NCBI RefSeq assembly: GCF_027943255.1
Contig: NC_072896.1
Coordinates: 121,179,879-121,243,878 of the forward strand
Origin: Anastrepha obliqua
Lineage: Eukaryota; Arthropoda; Insecta; Diptera; Tephritidae
DNA length: 64,000 bases
Direction of reading: 5' to 3'
Shown: positions 30,820 to 42,175 of the stretch, one piece after another
Numbering within the stretch: the first letter of the stretch is position 1
Layout: each line of letters begins with the position of its first letter
Program-made: the position numbers and the translations under genes
The notes under the pieces: generated by a model
What the model was told of the DNA's origin: nothing
What the model saw: only the letters and a program-made list of their open reading frames with translations
Database searches by the model: none

Positions 30820-31406
30820 ACATAAACAATAAAAACCACATCATATCGTGTATCCGTGACAAGTTAATTGCAACCCATAACAAAATTAAAATAATGTGGG
30901 TACCAGGGCATAAAGGTATCGCAGGAAATGAACTAGCAGATCTGCGTGCCAAGCTCGCCGGAAAAGAACCTTTAATCTCTTTTCAGTTCCTCGACAAGAG
31001 GGACTTGCATAATTTAATTTCTTCACAACAGCGTACAAAACAAATGATTGAATGGAAATCCATCCGACACCACTACACGCAAATTAATGGTGATAGAAAT
31101 GCACCCAAGTACCCATCATCATGCCGATGCAACGATATCAAAGCTTTCGTTCGACTACGCTTAGGGCATACCATAGCCACACATTCGTATAGGCTATCTG
31201 GTATCAGCCCCCCATCATGTCAGTATTGTCCTGCGTCAACACTCTCCATCACACACCTGCTCAACGAATGTCCACAGTTCACGTCAATCAGAAGCAACAT
31301 ATTCAACTGCGACAACGCCATCGATCTCTTAAAAACCACTACACCCGAAAACATTGAGAAAATTGCCAAATATTTAACCCTAACGGATCTTCGTAAAGTC
31401 ATTTAA
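30810..31406 (+). pseudogene. I-clade LINE ORF2: rest of RNase H and C-terminus (frameshifted)
   Basis: The frame is open from about 30810; the first ATG is 30894. It gives KIMWVPGHKGIAGNELADLR, the final RNase H motif, then RLRLGHTIATHSY and the terminal zinc motif C-x2-C-x8-H-x4-C (CQYCPASTLSITHLLNEC). The stop is at 31404-31406. Read with the preceding frame it completes ORF2. Confidence 0.88.
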
Positions 31407-31785
31407 TTCCCTGTAGCTATAGCTCTAAGTAACGTATTGTTAGCAATTTAACTGCTATCTCAACTCAGTAATTTCTTATACTTTTTATATAATATAATAT
31501 AATGTTTCATATTCACACATACTTTTTTACATACCGGTGAGCCGAAGGCCATGGCAGCCAGTGCTCCTTTTTTGCTGTGCAATAACAATTGTATTGTTGT
31601 TTCTCATTTTTATAAATAAATAAATAAATAAATAAAATATTAAAAAATCAAATAAAACGCATGCACCAAATGAATTTAAATGGTCAGAAGCTCAAGAGTA
31701 CCACTCGAATTTATTTGGATACTGCAAAAATGCAACGAATTTCTCTTATATATCGGCTAATGCGCTCACTTTAATCTGCAACAAT

Positions 31786-31995
31786 AGAAACATAGCCACT
31801 TTTACTGGTAGCCAGGCAGCAATCAAGACTCTCAAATCTTTCCAACTTTTATTGGAGCTGGTGCTGGAACGGCTTGACAAAGTAAACATCTTAGGTAAGA
31901 ACAACCAGATACGTATCCCAGTATGAGCCACAGGACACATAAGGGTTAATGGGAACGCAATGGCATATAAACTAACCCGGAAAAGCACGGCGTAA
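31786..31995 (+). pseudogene. LINE RNase H scrap
   Basis: The plus-strand frame reads RNIATFTGSQAAIKTLKSFQ and, after about 40 codons, GHIRVNGNAMAYKLTRKSTA. These correspond to the SDSQAAIKAL and WVPGHxxIxGNExADxLAR motifs of LINE RNase H. The second Asp is changed (TGSQ instead of SDSQ) and a TGA interrupts the frame just before GH. Nothing upstream or downstream can be tied to it. Confidence 0.6.
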
Positions 31996-32189
31996 ATTCT
32001 CTTCTACTATTCTCTTATTTAGAAAGAAAAGGAAAGATGAAAAAGTTAATATCATCAAAATCTATGATTGGTTGCTTAAACCTAAACCGCCTTAAAGATT
32101 GTATGAAATGGAATAAGAATTATTTTAAAATCATCACAGGAAATCTAAGAGGGCATTGTAAATAGATTGACTCATCATCTTACTTTTTC

Positions 32190-32530
32190 TTTATTGGCGC
32201 GATAACTGCTTACGCGATTTTGGCCGAGTTTAACAAAGCGTGCCAGCCGTTTTTTTCTCGTGCTAACCGGCGCTAATTGCACACACCCATTCCTTTTCCA
32301 CCTGATCTTTCCAACGCAAAGGAGTGCTTCCTCTTCCTCTGATGCCACCAACTGGTACCACGTCGAATACTTTCACAGCCGGAGCATTTGTATGCATTTG
32401 GATGGCATAACCCAGCTAGCGTAGCCGTTGGATCTCTATTCGCTACGCCCTGTCGTGAAGCTCATACAGCTCATCGTTCCATCCCCTGCTCATCGTTCTT
32501 CTTACTAACCTGTGAATATACTCCAATGGA
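32190..32530 (-). pseudogene. RTE-like LINE 3' end, family X copy 1
   Basis: A minus-strand frame gives RWNDELYELHDRA, then IEIQRLR with LGYAIQMHTNAPAVKVFDVV, PVGGIRGRGSTPLRWKDQVEK, then a drifted tail. This is the C-terminal region shared by RTE-like and similar APE-type LINEs (RLRWLGHVxRM...RGRP...LRWKDxVEkD). Stops replace two positions. The non-coding end reads TTGGCGCGATAACTGCTTACGCGATTTTGGCCGAGTTTAA; a second copy of this block lies at 42.0-42.2 kb in the opposite orientation. Confidence 0.65.
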
Positions 32531-32534
32531 ACTT

Positions 32535-35050
32535 GAAGGTTCTGCATACACACCAGTAGTGCATCTCTCTGACTTTTCAAACGATCCTTGGGCACACCAC
32601 AACTTTGTTCTAAAAAATTCTTCTAAAATATTTTTGAAGCTCTCTCTTATGAAAGTATTCGCAGCGAAAAAAGGGGGTCTTTCAAAAATGAAAAGAAAAT
32701 TTTTTTTTTCAAAAATGGTCGTAAATAAAAAAATATTTAAAAAAGCATATTTTATCTTAAAAAGTAAAAAAAAAAGATTCTATCTTAAAAAGAAACGATA
32801 ATATTTCACTTCACTCTATACCAAAATTTTTAAAATTGAATAAATCGCAAAATTATTAAATTTCTTTCAGAATTTTTTCAGCTTACTTCTGATTAGCATT
32901 CAGCCAACAAATAAACCAATTGCGGAAAAATGTATGGCAATGAAAAGACACTTGGATACCTTGAGATGGAATTGCTCAATGCGCATTTATCTTTATTTAC
33001 GTTTCTCCTAATAAAACTTTGTAGTGATTAAAAAATTAAATGCATGAGAAAATTAAAAAAACGAGGTATCCAGCATTGCCATAAAAAATCTATAGCTTCA
33101 CATACATATGAAACTTTTTCTGGAATACAAAAAAAGTTGATTTTTGTCGGACGGTATAATTCTAATACTAAAAAAAGTTTATTCAAAACATAGTTTAATC
33201 GGTGGTGTAACTGTTCTCGTAAATAGTTGTGGATTTTTTTTAGTTTAAGAGGCTTGTCCCTCCAACAGCTTCTTAAGGCAAACAAATTGCTGAGAATTGC
33301 AGAGAATTAATTAATGGCGCATAACAGCTGGTTGAAAGGTAAAAGGAAACAAAATCGTTTGGGCTGAAACTTTTACCAGTCAGACATTTCTCATCAAAAT
33401 TTACCGCACTTAATTTTTGCGACTAAAAGCAAATAAAAGATTCAGTGAAATCATAAAAGGCAACCAGTGATTAGTAAGTCGGCTGGGGTTTGTCAAAAAG
33501 CTATAAGCAGTTTCAGTGGCCCATAAAAATATCTCTTCGCACTGATTGAAAAATGAAATCGAAAGAGTCCTATGTATATACGATAAAAGTATATAGAAAG
33601 GCAGCTGTTGTGACTTTTTTTTAATTTAAGATAGAGAGTGGGCTGTCAGATGAAATATTCCCTCTTAAAGTTATTCTTGTTTGACAATCAAAGAAAGTTA
33701 CTTGGCATTGTTTTCTCCTCAAATTCGAAGCATTCATGCCAGAGATGTAGAGACTTTAATGAATGCCATATCCAGTGGAACTAATGCGTACATGCCTACA
33801 TAAATGTATTTCGCTTAAATTATTTAAGGCTCTCAGCGAACACTGCGTAACCGGTTACAACTTTCAACAATATGCCACTTGAGTGATGTAAGCCCGGCAT
33901 ACATGAGAAGTTGTCTACCATCAAAAAAACTCACCTTTACCTGCGGCACATATGCATGTATGTGTGTGTACGCGCATACTGGCAAAAAGCAGCGCTTATA
34001 TAGCTAATCTATATAAATGTCATGCCATTTTTGCTACGCTTAGCGCGTTTCTGACGCGACGTCTCAGCATCCTTCACGGCACTTGATTTTTAGTAGTAGC
34101 AGCAGCAGCAGCAGCAGTCAAGTTAGTTATAGAAGTGGCTGCGCTACCGCAACTGCCGCTGAGTTGTCTACAATGCTAGCTTAATACCCACAAAAACATA
34201 TTTTAGGGCGCGTCGGCACTTTGTGAGTGCTATCAAAGTATGCAAAAAAGCGAAAAGGAAAGTAAGCCTAAAGCTGGCAGTATGTCACGTGAAACGCATC
34301 TCATTTTGGCAGGGATTCATCATGCGCTATGGATGCGGTGGTGGGGGAGCTCGAAAGGCTCGACTCGGCGTTGCGCGATTGTAGCCGTGAAAAAGCGGCA
34401 AATTACGAACAATGCCGTGCCATGGCCATGTGACGGCAGGTATGTTGTGGCAAGCGCTGACAGCTAGCTGAAAGCAGCAAGACTGCTGTGCGTGTGTGTG
34501 TGTAAGTGACAATCAAGCAGTTGAGGGCAAGTTTGAGGTAAGACGGAATTTGCCACAATTGGATTTCAGCGTAGCTGCCTCTTTTTCAGCAACTTGTCTT
34601 CGCTGTGGCCGCTGCTAGCGGTGCACTCAAGCGATACTAATTTCATTCATAAGCGGACACTGCGAGTAATTTGTGCTTGAAAATGGTGACAATTTTTTGC
34701 AGCGCATAAAACTTGGCTCCTTTCTGCGTCTTTGTTTTGAGTTTTGCTCTATAGTAGGCGCTTGTTTGACGAATGCAAGGTGAAAAAGGAATTAGTTGAC
34801 AGGTGAAACTTTTATTTTGAAGTAAATGCGATTTTATTTTGAAGCGAATGCTTTAAGCTGAGATTGAAAGTTTGTTTTGAGCGGAAGTGAAGCTTAAAAT
34901 CAGCAAATCTATAAAGGAATAACAGAAGTAATTTTCCTTAAAAGATTTGCCAAATTCAAAAAGGTTTATCCTAAAGCGTCGATGTGGTAAACTTACAATA
35001 AGCATACATTCCCACGAAAGTTCAGGCTTCACTATTAGAACGATCCAAAA
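32535..35050. other. Unannotated DNA
   Basis: No supported gene. Contents: an A-rich stretch at 32690-32800, a (AGC)7-like trinucleotide run at 34097-34118 and short TG/CA runs at 33958-33968 and 34488-34502. ORFs up to 137 aa have no recognisable domain and the longest is driven by the A-rich tract. Confidence 0.4.
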
Positions 35051-35059
35051 GGAAATGAA

Positions 35060-35260
35060 ACTGCTCATGAAGTGGCCATCTGCGGACCGAAGCCAATAAT
35101 CGGAATTAGTTCTACAGGAGTCTTGAATTGGATCAGCGTCGATGGTCTAGCTTAGAAAGATGCAGAGCTGCAAAGTGTTTTGTAAACAGAAAACTGTCGA
35201 ACTTTCTGCTAAAACAACCCGATTTGCCTGTCATACTTAGAGCATTTTCTCTGAGTAAGT
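35060..35260 (+). pseudogene. LINE fragment downstream of RNase H, plus strand
   Basis: Two adjacent frames give GPKPIIGISS (about 35084) and QRRWSSLERCRAAKCFVNRK (from 35134). GPEPxxGIS followed by a W...CRxAKxF motif is a conserved segment just after RNase H in one group of insect LINEs (LOA/I-like). Homology fades after FLLKQPDL. Direction is opposite to the LINE that starts about 270 bases further on. Confidence 0.5.
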
Positions 35261-35529
35261 ATCCTGACTTCACTAAAGGTAAACTACGAATTTTAGATTC
35301 CGATGTCATGAGAACGAGTAAAATTCGTTCTCTTAAACTGGAGGATATTTTCAGATTGGACTAACTGAAATGCCTTTAAGTGGTACGGATGGACTAATCT
35401 TATGGTGTTTTTAACCTAAAAGGGTTTGACGTACACGACAATTTCATTTGCATTGTTTGCCTTGAGAAGGATAAAACGCGAAGTACTTTCTATGTATTTG
35501 GCCTACTTCTTAGGGGGGGGGGGGGGGGA

Positions 35530-36425
35530 CACTATAAGTACACTAGAGCGCCGTTTTGATACCACAATGAACACCCATATACGTACAACCCCTACAGTTA
35601 CAAAACTTGAAGGAAGAAAAAACCATCTTCAACCATCCAGTGCTGTTGATGTAGTGGAGGAGAGAAATGGGATGCAGGCTAAAAAACTTCCTCAGGCTAT
35701 CCCCGAAAGGAAAACTAAGGAACCTCAAGCGCCTAACCGCCAAACCCGGATTCTCACTGTTTTTAAAATGGGGGTCGCATGGAAGTTCAAGCTTCTTCGC
35801 ATGAGCTCCGATCACCACGTGTCCAGTGAATATTATTATAAGTGAGGAAATTCAATGATAGGAGATCACGCTAGCACTTCGAACGGCTTGCTTCTCGTAC
35901 TGAGGCCCAAGTACTTCTGAGATAGAGAGAACCTCATCTACTATGCGCTTTTTTAAGAAAGAAATTGCGCAGTTTCCTTTTAACAACGGACAAAGTATCA
36001 CCGATGTCTTAGATGGGGACAACTGAAATCGGTTTTGTCGACCTTTTCCTGGTAGGCCCATTGTCCATTTCATTTCCCTTTTTGTTCCTATGCCCTGGAA
36101 CCCAGATAAGAGAAATGCTTCCTGTGCATTCGAGACGTTTGATCTGCTCTTTACAGGAGTTGGCTGTGAGTGAGCTGCAACATAGTGCCGACAGAAGGTT
36201 GATCGCAGCTTAACTAGTGGGAAAAATATTTTTGTTTCTCTTCCAGCAGCGAGTCCTTAGCGATTTCCATGCCTGGAGGTTCGCGAGGACCTTTGCTTGA
36301 AGAAATGCTACTAGTTTTTGGCAACTTAAAGGACACTGAAATATTGACTGATTTAGAGAAAACTCCCGTTCCAACTTCAGATTTTGTCTTGGATCCGTCG
36401 GTGAAATCAAAAAACATAGAAATCC
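35530..36425 (-). pseudogene. RNase H-bearing LINE 3' part, family Y copy 1
   Basis: Minus-strand pieces in order: FTDGSKTKSEVGTGVFSKSV with SVSFKLPKTSS (RNase H start, about 36405-36300); SLIWVPGHRNKKGNEMDNGP (RNase H end, about 36110-36050); and near the 3' end SLHPISLLHYINSTGWLK (about 35690-35630). Several frames are used. The ending matches the copy at 53.1-53.4 kb (ANPINLLHYINSSSW). It is a dead 5'-truncated LINE. Its 3' end abuts a run of 16 G (35513-35528). Confidence 0.65.
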
Positions 36426-36549
36426 ATATTCGTGTAGACTCTCTCTTCTCTGGTCAGACCTTGCTGAGGTTAGATATAAGGGTTTTAGGAAATATGAAGG
36501 GTGTTTTTAGCTGCGTGAGAACAATCGATATTTACTTATAACTATGGTC

Positions 36550-37225
36550 GAACAGCTGAGAATGATTAACTGTGTAAGCATTTCTGTTCAGTAAGGTTTA
36601 ACTCATCATAAATCTGTTAACGCAGGGTTGGGCATTGTGTACTAATTAATTAATACAAAAAGCGGAGAGCTAAATTACTTAAAACCTGAAGATTTAGTGA
36701 TAGTAAAAAATAGATAATAAAAATAATAAAACTTATTTAAACTACTACTAAAAAATTAGATAAAAAACTGTGGAAATTCATTTTGCAAAAAAAGAAAAAT
36801 TAATCTGTTCTAGAAGTTCGTAGAGCGAGGTGCTGAAGAAGGCGCCGAAATATCGATTCGTCACCTTTCTCAAGTTGTTGGCCTTTGTCCTTCGACTTCG
36901 TATGGGTCTTGGCTTACGTGCCTATCAAATACAGCTCATGCAAGAATAGAAGCCAAAACGAAAATCGTCTGTGTCCTATTTTCGCTGTTTGGGCTCATTT
37001 ATATTTATTTTTTAGATTTATTCCAAAAAGTAGTCAAAAAATGGACTGATCGAAGAGACGATGCAACTCAAGTAACACAAGTGTTTTTGTGCTTTTAGTT
37101 ACAACTAGATAACTAGTATTTGCACGCGAAAAATTTATTTCTAAGTTCTTCTTAATTACTGTAGTTGTACCTGAAAAATCACCGCTATAATCAGTCGGTT
37201 ACAAGTTTTTTCACCGCTGACTAAG
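36550..37225. other. Unannotated DNA
   Basis: No gene or repeat is recognised. AT-rich with an A-rich patch at 36690-36810. Confidence 0.35.
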
Positions 37226-37229
37226 GAAA

Positions 37230-37530
37230 TTTTTCGATAAATGCCAAGCAAGGGATGGATCGAAGAAGCAAACCTGGAGATGCTTGACATTTGGATTAGA
37301 AGACAGAAATGGAAATGGATTGGTCACACCTTACACAGATAAGACGGTAACATAGCGAAGAGGGTTCCACTCCCAACAAGAGGAAGAGCGCCTGGCAGGC
37401 CAAGGGAAACCTGGAAAAGAACTGTGGATCTCGAGAGGGCTCAACTCGAGTTGAGCAGGCAGCAGGGTGTTGTTGGTGCGCTATGCCCCACTAGGGATTC
37501 ACGGAAACAATGATGATGATGATAAAATTG
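37230..37530 (+). pseudogene. APE-type LINE 3' end, family Z copy 1
   Basis: The plus-strand frame reads LDIWIRRQKWKWIGHTLHR, a stop, DGNIAKRVPLPTRGRAPGRP, RETWKRTVDLE and finally VVGALCPTRDSRKQ-stop. The IRRRKWxWIGHTLRKxxxNI...GRPrxTWRRtVexEl...ALC pattern is a common C-terminus of invertebrate LINEs. Right after the stop comes a GATGATGATGAT tail (37511-37523). A second copy with the same ending lies at 38.9-39.3 kb in reverse. Confidence 0.7.
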
Positions 37531-38890
37531 CTCACTTCGTGTTGCAGTTTGTAAATATACATTTTTTCTATACTTGTCTTCCGTGATCCACAAATTTTGT
37601 AGCCCAGCGTTTCTCAATGCACTAGAAATTTCATCAGCAGATGCTATTTTCTCCAACCTACACATTTTTCTTAGTGTAATGGACAATTTCTTTCGTACAC
37701 CCCTGCCTGTGTTCACAGCATCTTAACTGCCTTACTTCCTTCCAGCTACTTTCGCACGTCATTTCAATGCAACCATAATCAGCAAAAATTTCTCTGGCAT
37801 AATGCGCACATAAATTCTCTTAAAATGTCAAAAAATGTCAGTATGTGCCATTGGCCTTCATTTTGACAAAGTGGCGACAGTTTAGACGAGTGACAAAAAA
37901 GCGGCAGTAAGAGAATAAAAAAAAAACAATTTGCACCGAGAAAAACTGCAAGGTGTGAGAAAAAGAATTCAGCCGTACATGGTTTAGACAAATGGACGTG
38001 GAAATTATAGGCGAATGAAATGCGTAAAAAACATCAAAAAAATGGGGTAGGACTCCAGCTCCGCGGTTACGGCGAGATGTATGAAAAATAGCAAGATAAA
38101 TAAAAATTACATTGAGGCAGAGCAGCATACGAAATGAATTATAAGCAAAACGTTTGCGGTGATGGCGGCGGCAACAGCAAATGACGTCAATCAGTGAAGT
38201 TAAGTGCCATTGGAAATTGACAGCTGACAGCTGGTGCTACTTCCTGATGCCTTTCATGTCAATGTCATGCATAGAGTATAGCTGAGAAGGTAACTTTTAC
38301 ATTTTATAAGCTAACAGAAAGCAGGAAATAAAAAAGTTGTAAGTTAAAAATATAAATATTTCTTTAATTCTCATAACTCAACTTCAGCTAAACATACAGA
38401 AGTATTTGTGAAACGTAATCCTGCGCCTGGTCTACGTTCTCGATCGAAGGCAAATTTACATAAAAGTCCCATTCAATTTGACCTTAGGGCTTGGGAGAAG
38501 ACACACGCACACACACACACGCGCGCGCGTGCGCTCCTAAACAAGCACATTAATTTGATTTATGCGACCGTTATTGTGGCACCACGAAATCATTTCCACC
38601 GCCGTACTTAACAAATATCCTTAAACGTTTAATGGCGCACTTAATAGACTTGGTTATGAAATAAACTGTGGCCAGCACCAGTCCCAAAATGTCACTTTTC
38701 CATAATTTTTAAATAAAGTCATAATCGTTAACAACACAACAATCAGCAGCCCGAAAGTGACTCGACAACGGTAATACTGTCGAAAGTGGCAGTTGTTGAG
38801 CGCAAATCGTTGAGGCAGAGGCCATCTTGTGGCGGCAGTGGCGGAGCTTGAGGTGCTGGAGCCCAGTGATTAAACTAAATGCAGAGCCAC
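37531..38890. other. Unannotated DNA
   Basis: No supported gene. There is a CA/CG microsatellite at about 38501-38530 (ACACGCACACACACACACGCGCGCG). The ORFs here are below 100 aa with no domain. Confidence 0.4.
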
Positions 38891-38894
38891 AATT

Positions 38895-39335
38895 CTGAGA
38901 GTCATTATCATTGTTTTCGTGAATCCTCAGCGGAACATAGGGCACCAACGAGACTTACGCGGCATCTCGTCCGATTACTGGATAACGCCTTTACCTGCTT
39001 CCAGCTTAATCCGATCCTTCGTTCTCTTCCCGGTTTCCCTTGACCTACCAGGCGCTCTTCTTCTCTCTGTGAGTGGATTCCATTCCATTGCCCTCTTCGC
39101 TATGTTACCGTCTTCTTTGCGTAAGACCAATCCAATTCCATTTCTGTGTTCTAATCGAAATGTTTAGCGGCTCGATGTTTGCTTTTTCTAGTAATTCAAT
39201 GTTTGACCTTATTTTTAGCCAGAAAATTCGTCTTGTCAACCTTAGACATCAGTTGAGAAAAACTTGTAAGCGACTGGTTCGCGTCGTAGACACCTTCATA
39301 ATCGGAAGTACTCAGCGCCGAGCGCCCGCTTGCCG
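38895..39335 (-). pseudogene. APE-type LINE 3' end, family Z copy 2
   Basis: The minus strand gives SNIELLEKANIEPLNISIRT, GNGIGLVLRKEDGNIAKRAM, EWNPLTERRRAPGRSRE and, at the end, LVGALCSAEDSRKQ-stop followed by TGATAATGA. It shares with copy 1 (37.23 kb) the phrases DGNIAKR, RAPGR, VGALC and DSRKQ-stop. It extends about 150 bases further upstream than copy 1, but with weaker frame retention. Inactive. Confidence 0.7.
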
Positions 39336-39339
39336 CCGC

Positions 39340-40430
39340 CTTTTAGTTCCAGCCCTGCATGCCAGCCATCAAGTTGACCCTCGCTGGGTGGTGGTGTTGC
39401 CCGTTTGTGAACAACAACGAAATGACCAAAGCGTACGCCCACAGGATAATGCAGAGATTTTCTCTGGCTTTTATGCCATTAATGACGATGTTTATAATTT
39501 ATGTGCGCGTATACTCGTAATAAAAATGAAATACGGAAGCTGGGAAGAAAGTGAGAGCGAGCTGGCGGTTGGTAGCGGCTGATTATGTATACATGTGTGT
39601 GTCTGTATGTATAAAACAGTGCAGTTCCAGTTGTATTTGTATGTAGCATCGTAGAAACAATAAAATAAAATAAAGTACTAGACTCCATCTTCCATACTTG
39701 GCGCTGTTTAGCTTTTTACTGCTGCGTCGGTTGTTTGATTGTCCACTATAAATGGCCCAGAATCCTGTGAGTTTTATGTCGTAGTCACAGCGGCGCAACT
39801 CAATAATAATTGAGACCAAATAAGTACTTCGGAAAGTGGTGCTCGACTGGATGGATGCATCATTGCCGCCATGTTACGCCTGCCGACTGGCGGCGAGTAG
39901 CTGACCGTAAGAATAATTGCATCATATTTGTGTGTGTGCATTTACAACTCATGACACACAAATACATACAAGTAAGACTGGACACATTTGATGCCCCAAG
40001 AAGTGCCTGTAACCGCATTCTACCAGTTTGAAGTTTTATGTACTCCATTGAGTTTCGATTTAAGCATGAAGATGTATTCTTACGCATTCATTAATACTAC
40101 ATACACACATACATACACATCTACATTTATATGTATAAGATTGCCTGTGCGCGCGTATGTGTATTGGCCTTTGTAATCTTTATATGCGGTAAAATTTATT
40201 GCACGATTTTTATACTCAGCCACAGCGTATACTCATTTTGCTATTCTACTCCAACTATGCTGGCGCTCATGGGTTTGTCTGGCTTCCGAGTCAGCGCGTT
40301 GATATGCACATTACATATTTATGAGAAAAATTACATATTTATGAAAATACACCCAGCGAATATTAGTTTTTGAATGCTTAGAAACTAGTACTTAACGGAG
40401 TTGTTCAAGACTCAAAATTAGTCAAAAAAT
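39340..40430. other. Unannotated DNA with short microsatellites
   Basis: No supported gene. TGTGTG and ACATAC runs at about 39592-39612, 39931-39942 and 40101-40125. Confidence 0.4.
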
Positions 40431-40439
40431 TTGTAAAAA

Positions 40440-41340
40440 TTTATAAAGACCCTCAGCGGTAGATGAGGAGCGCGCATTGATTTTTAACGCCGTCCAGAAC
40501 TTCGCTCAATTCAGTCGCAACTGAATAGAAGCCTAGCTGTTGAGAACTCATTTTTGTTTGAGATGTCTTTGTTATCGAAGGTAACGCCTTTCATATAGTT
40601 TGATATGGAGCGGAAAAGATGGTAATCGGTCTGTGCAAGGTCCGAAGAATGCAGCAGAAGGTACGGTTTGACCATGCCGATCAGGTCCTTTCACTCGAAC
40701 TTTCACTCACCTCATTCACGCGCTGTGGCAGAGCAATGTAGAGTTCCTTGTTGATCGTGGCATTATTTTCGAGCATTTCCCAGCTCACCATGCCCTCCTA
40801 GTTCCAGCAAACACATATCATGATCTTCTATGCTTCATATTGATGTACAGACACTGTTTCTCCTCTCTCGAGATGATTCGGTACAAAACGCGCTGTTTAC
40901 GACCGCGTCTTGGTCGATGGCGGGCGAGATGCTGAGAAGCAATTTAAAGGCGACTTTCTTTGCTTTTTTCGTTGAGCTCGTGTGACACCCAGGCTCCCAA
41001 TCTTTCCGCAAAACCCATTGAATAAAGTTTATTGAGAATCGTATCATGACCAAAGTTGAATTTTTCTGCCAATTCACGACTGGCTTGGCCACCGCTTCTC
41101 CTTCAAATGTGATTTGAGACGTTCTTCATCGAATTCAGAAGGCCCTCCGCTGCAGTGCGTGTCATCGACGTCAAATTCGCAATTTTGGAACTTTGCAAAC
41201 CATTTCCGTGTTGTAGACTCGCCTATGGCACCCTCTCCGTTCACGTCGCAAATGCCCAGGTCTGCTTCGGTAGCTTTTTGACCTCGATGAAAAGCAAAGA
41301 GGAGTAGGTGTGGAAAATGTTGATTTTTACCTCTTGGGTA
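40440..41340 (-). pseudogene. DD34D mariner transposase remnant
   Basis: On the minus strand: DVNGEGAIGESTTRKWFAKF, then DVDDTHCSGGPSEFDEERLK (helix-turn-helix linker), then GHDTILNKLYSMGFAERLGA and WVSHELNEKS (WVPHEL motif of mariners), then LAQTDYHLFRSISNYMKGVTF, where TDYHLF is the third catalytic Asp region. The order and motifs are those of the mauritiana/cecropia type. Several frames and stops are used and the stretch holding the first and second Asp is poorly preserved. No clear terminal repeats were found. Confidence 0.75.
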
Positions 41341-41599
41341 TTACAATTCTAAGCCTCAAAACTAACAAAAAATTAAATAACTCAACAATACAATTATCAT
41401 AGTTACAGCGGAAAGAGTTCTATAGAATTAATGGTTATCCTTTGTCAAACAGCAAACAAATCGTTGCAAAATGAAAGAAAATATAAAAGCGCTGTGAACT
41501 TATTCCTCAACCGAATATATATTTATTTAATTTACTTATCTAAGAAATACAATTATATTCTTACTAGCTTCTTCTTGTTCTTGTTATTCGTAGCATCAC

Positions 41600-41995
41600 A
41601 GTCCTTCGTGAACCATTGCATCATTTCGCCACCCGTCTCTATCTAAGGCTACTTCCTTCTACAGCCGGATGTTCAGTTTTTCAAGGTCATCCTCAACGTC
41701 TTCGAGCCATCTCTTTCTTGGGAATCCTCTTCTTCAGCCTCCAATAGAGCATAATTCAACTGCCTTTCGAGTTGTTCTCTCCATGGGCATTCTAAACACG
41801 TGCCCAAGCCATCTTATCCTCTGTGATTTTCTAAATCTAATCACAGTTTCGTGTTTTTCTAAAAGATCCAGCTCATGATTACAGGTACATCTAACTCGAT
41901 AAGTACTGTCCTGCAGTCTTAATGGCCCATACATTTTTCGTAAATTTTTTCTTTCGAAGACCATTGGCTGATTAATCCCAGTGATTTTTAGCGTC
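41600..41995 (-). pseudogene. RTE-like LINE C-terminal part (segment of the 44.2-41.6 kb element)
   Basis: Minus strand: CELWTLKITG, MVFERKNLRKMYGPLRLQDS, FRKSQRIRWLGHVFRMPMER, then after one stop PRKRWLEDVEDDLEKLNIRL, and finally VALDRDGWRNDAMVHEGL-stop near 41600. This is the classical C-terminus of RTE-like LINEs (RIRWLGHVxRM...KRWLEDVEeDL). The ORF drawn upstream of CELWTLK is not part of it, because a plus-strand fragment of another LINE sits there. Confidence 0.75.
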
Positions 41996-42004
41996 CATAG
42001 TTCG

Positions 42005-42175
42005 CATAGCCCTCCTTTGCGTTGGAAAGATCGGGTGGAGAATGACTTGGCTTCATTTGATGTGTTCAATTGGCGCCGGTTAGCACGAGAAACAAAACGA
42101 CTGGCGCGCTTTATTAAACTCGGCCAAATCGCGTAAGCGGTTATCGCGCCAATTAAGAAGAGAGAGAGAGAAGTT
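42005..42175 (+). pseudogene. RTE-like LINE 3' end, family X copy 2
   Basis: The plus-strand frame reads LRWKDRVENDLASFDVFNWRR, LARETKRLARFIKLGQIA-stop, followed by AGCGGTTATCGCGCCAATTAAGAAG. It is the same 3' block as at 32.19-32.32 kb (which is on the minus strand), with better coding preservation here. It interrupts or borders the minus-strand LINE on both sides, so it is probably a later insertion or a rearrangement join. Confidence 0.65.

Larger units (their letters stand above)
26052..31640 (+). mobile_element. Near-intact I-clade LINE, with target duplication
   Basis: It starts with CAGTTCTCGACAGGTTCTCG and ends with a (TAAA)n tail at about 31612-31636. The target sequence AAATAAAATATTAAAA is present before the start (about 26036-26051) and again after the tail (about 31628-31645), so the element sits inside the A-rich tail of the R2/R4-like LINE with a 12-16-bp duplication. 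It has a 5' UTR of about 190 bases, ORF1 with zinc knuckles, ORF2 with AP endonuclease, RT and RNase H, and a 3' UTR. TAAA tail, RNase H and a triple-knuckle ORF1 are I-clade features. Only one frameshift is seen. Confidence 0.88.

Noticed and set aside
32388..32801. 137-aa plus-strand ORF
   Set aside because: Its first third is the antisense of a LINE C-terminus and its last third is translation of an A-rich tract.
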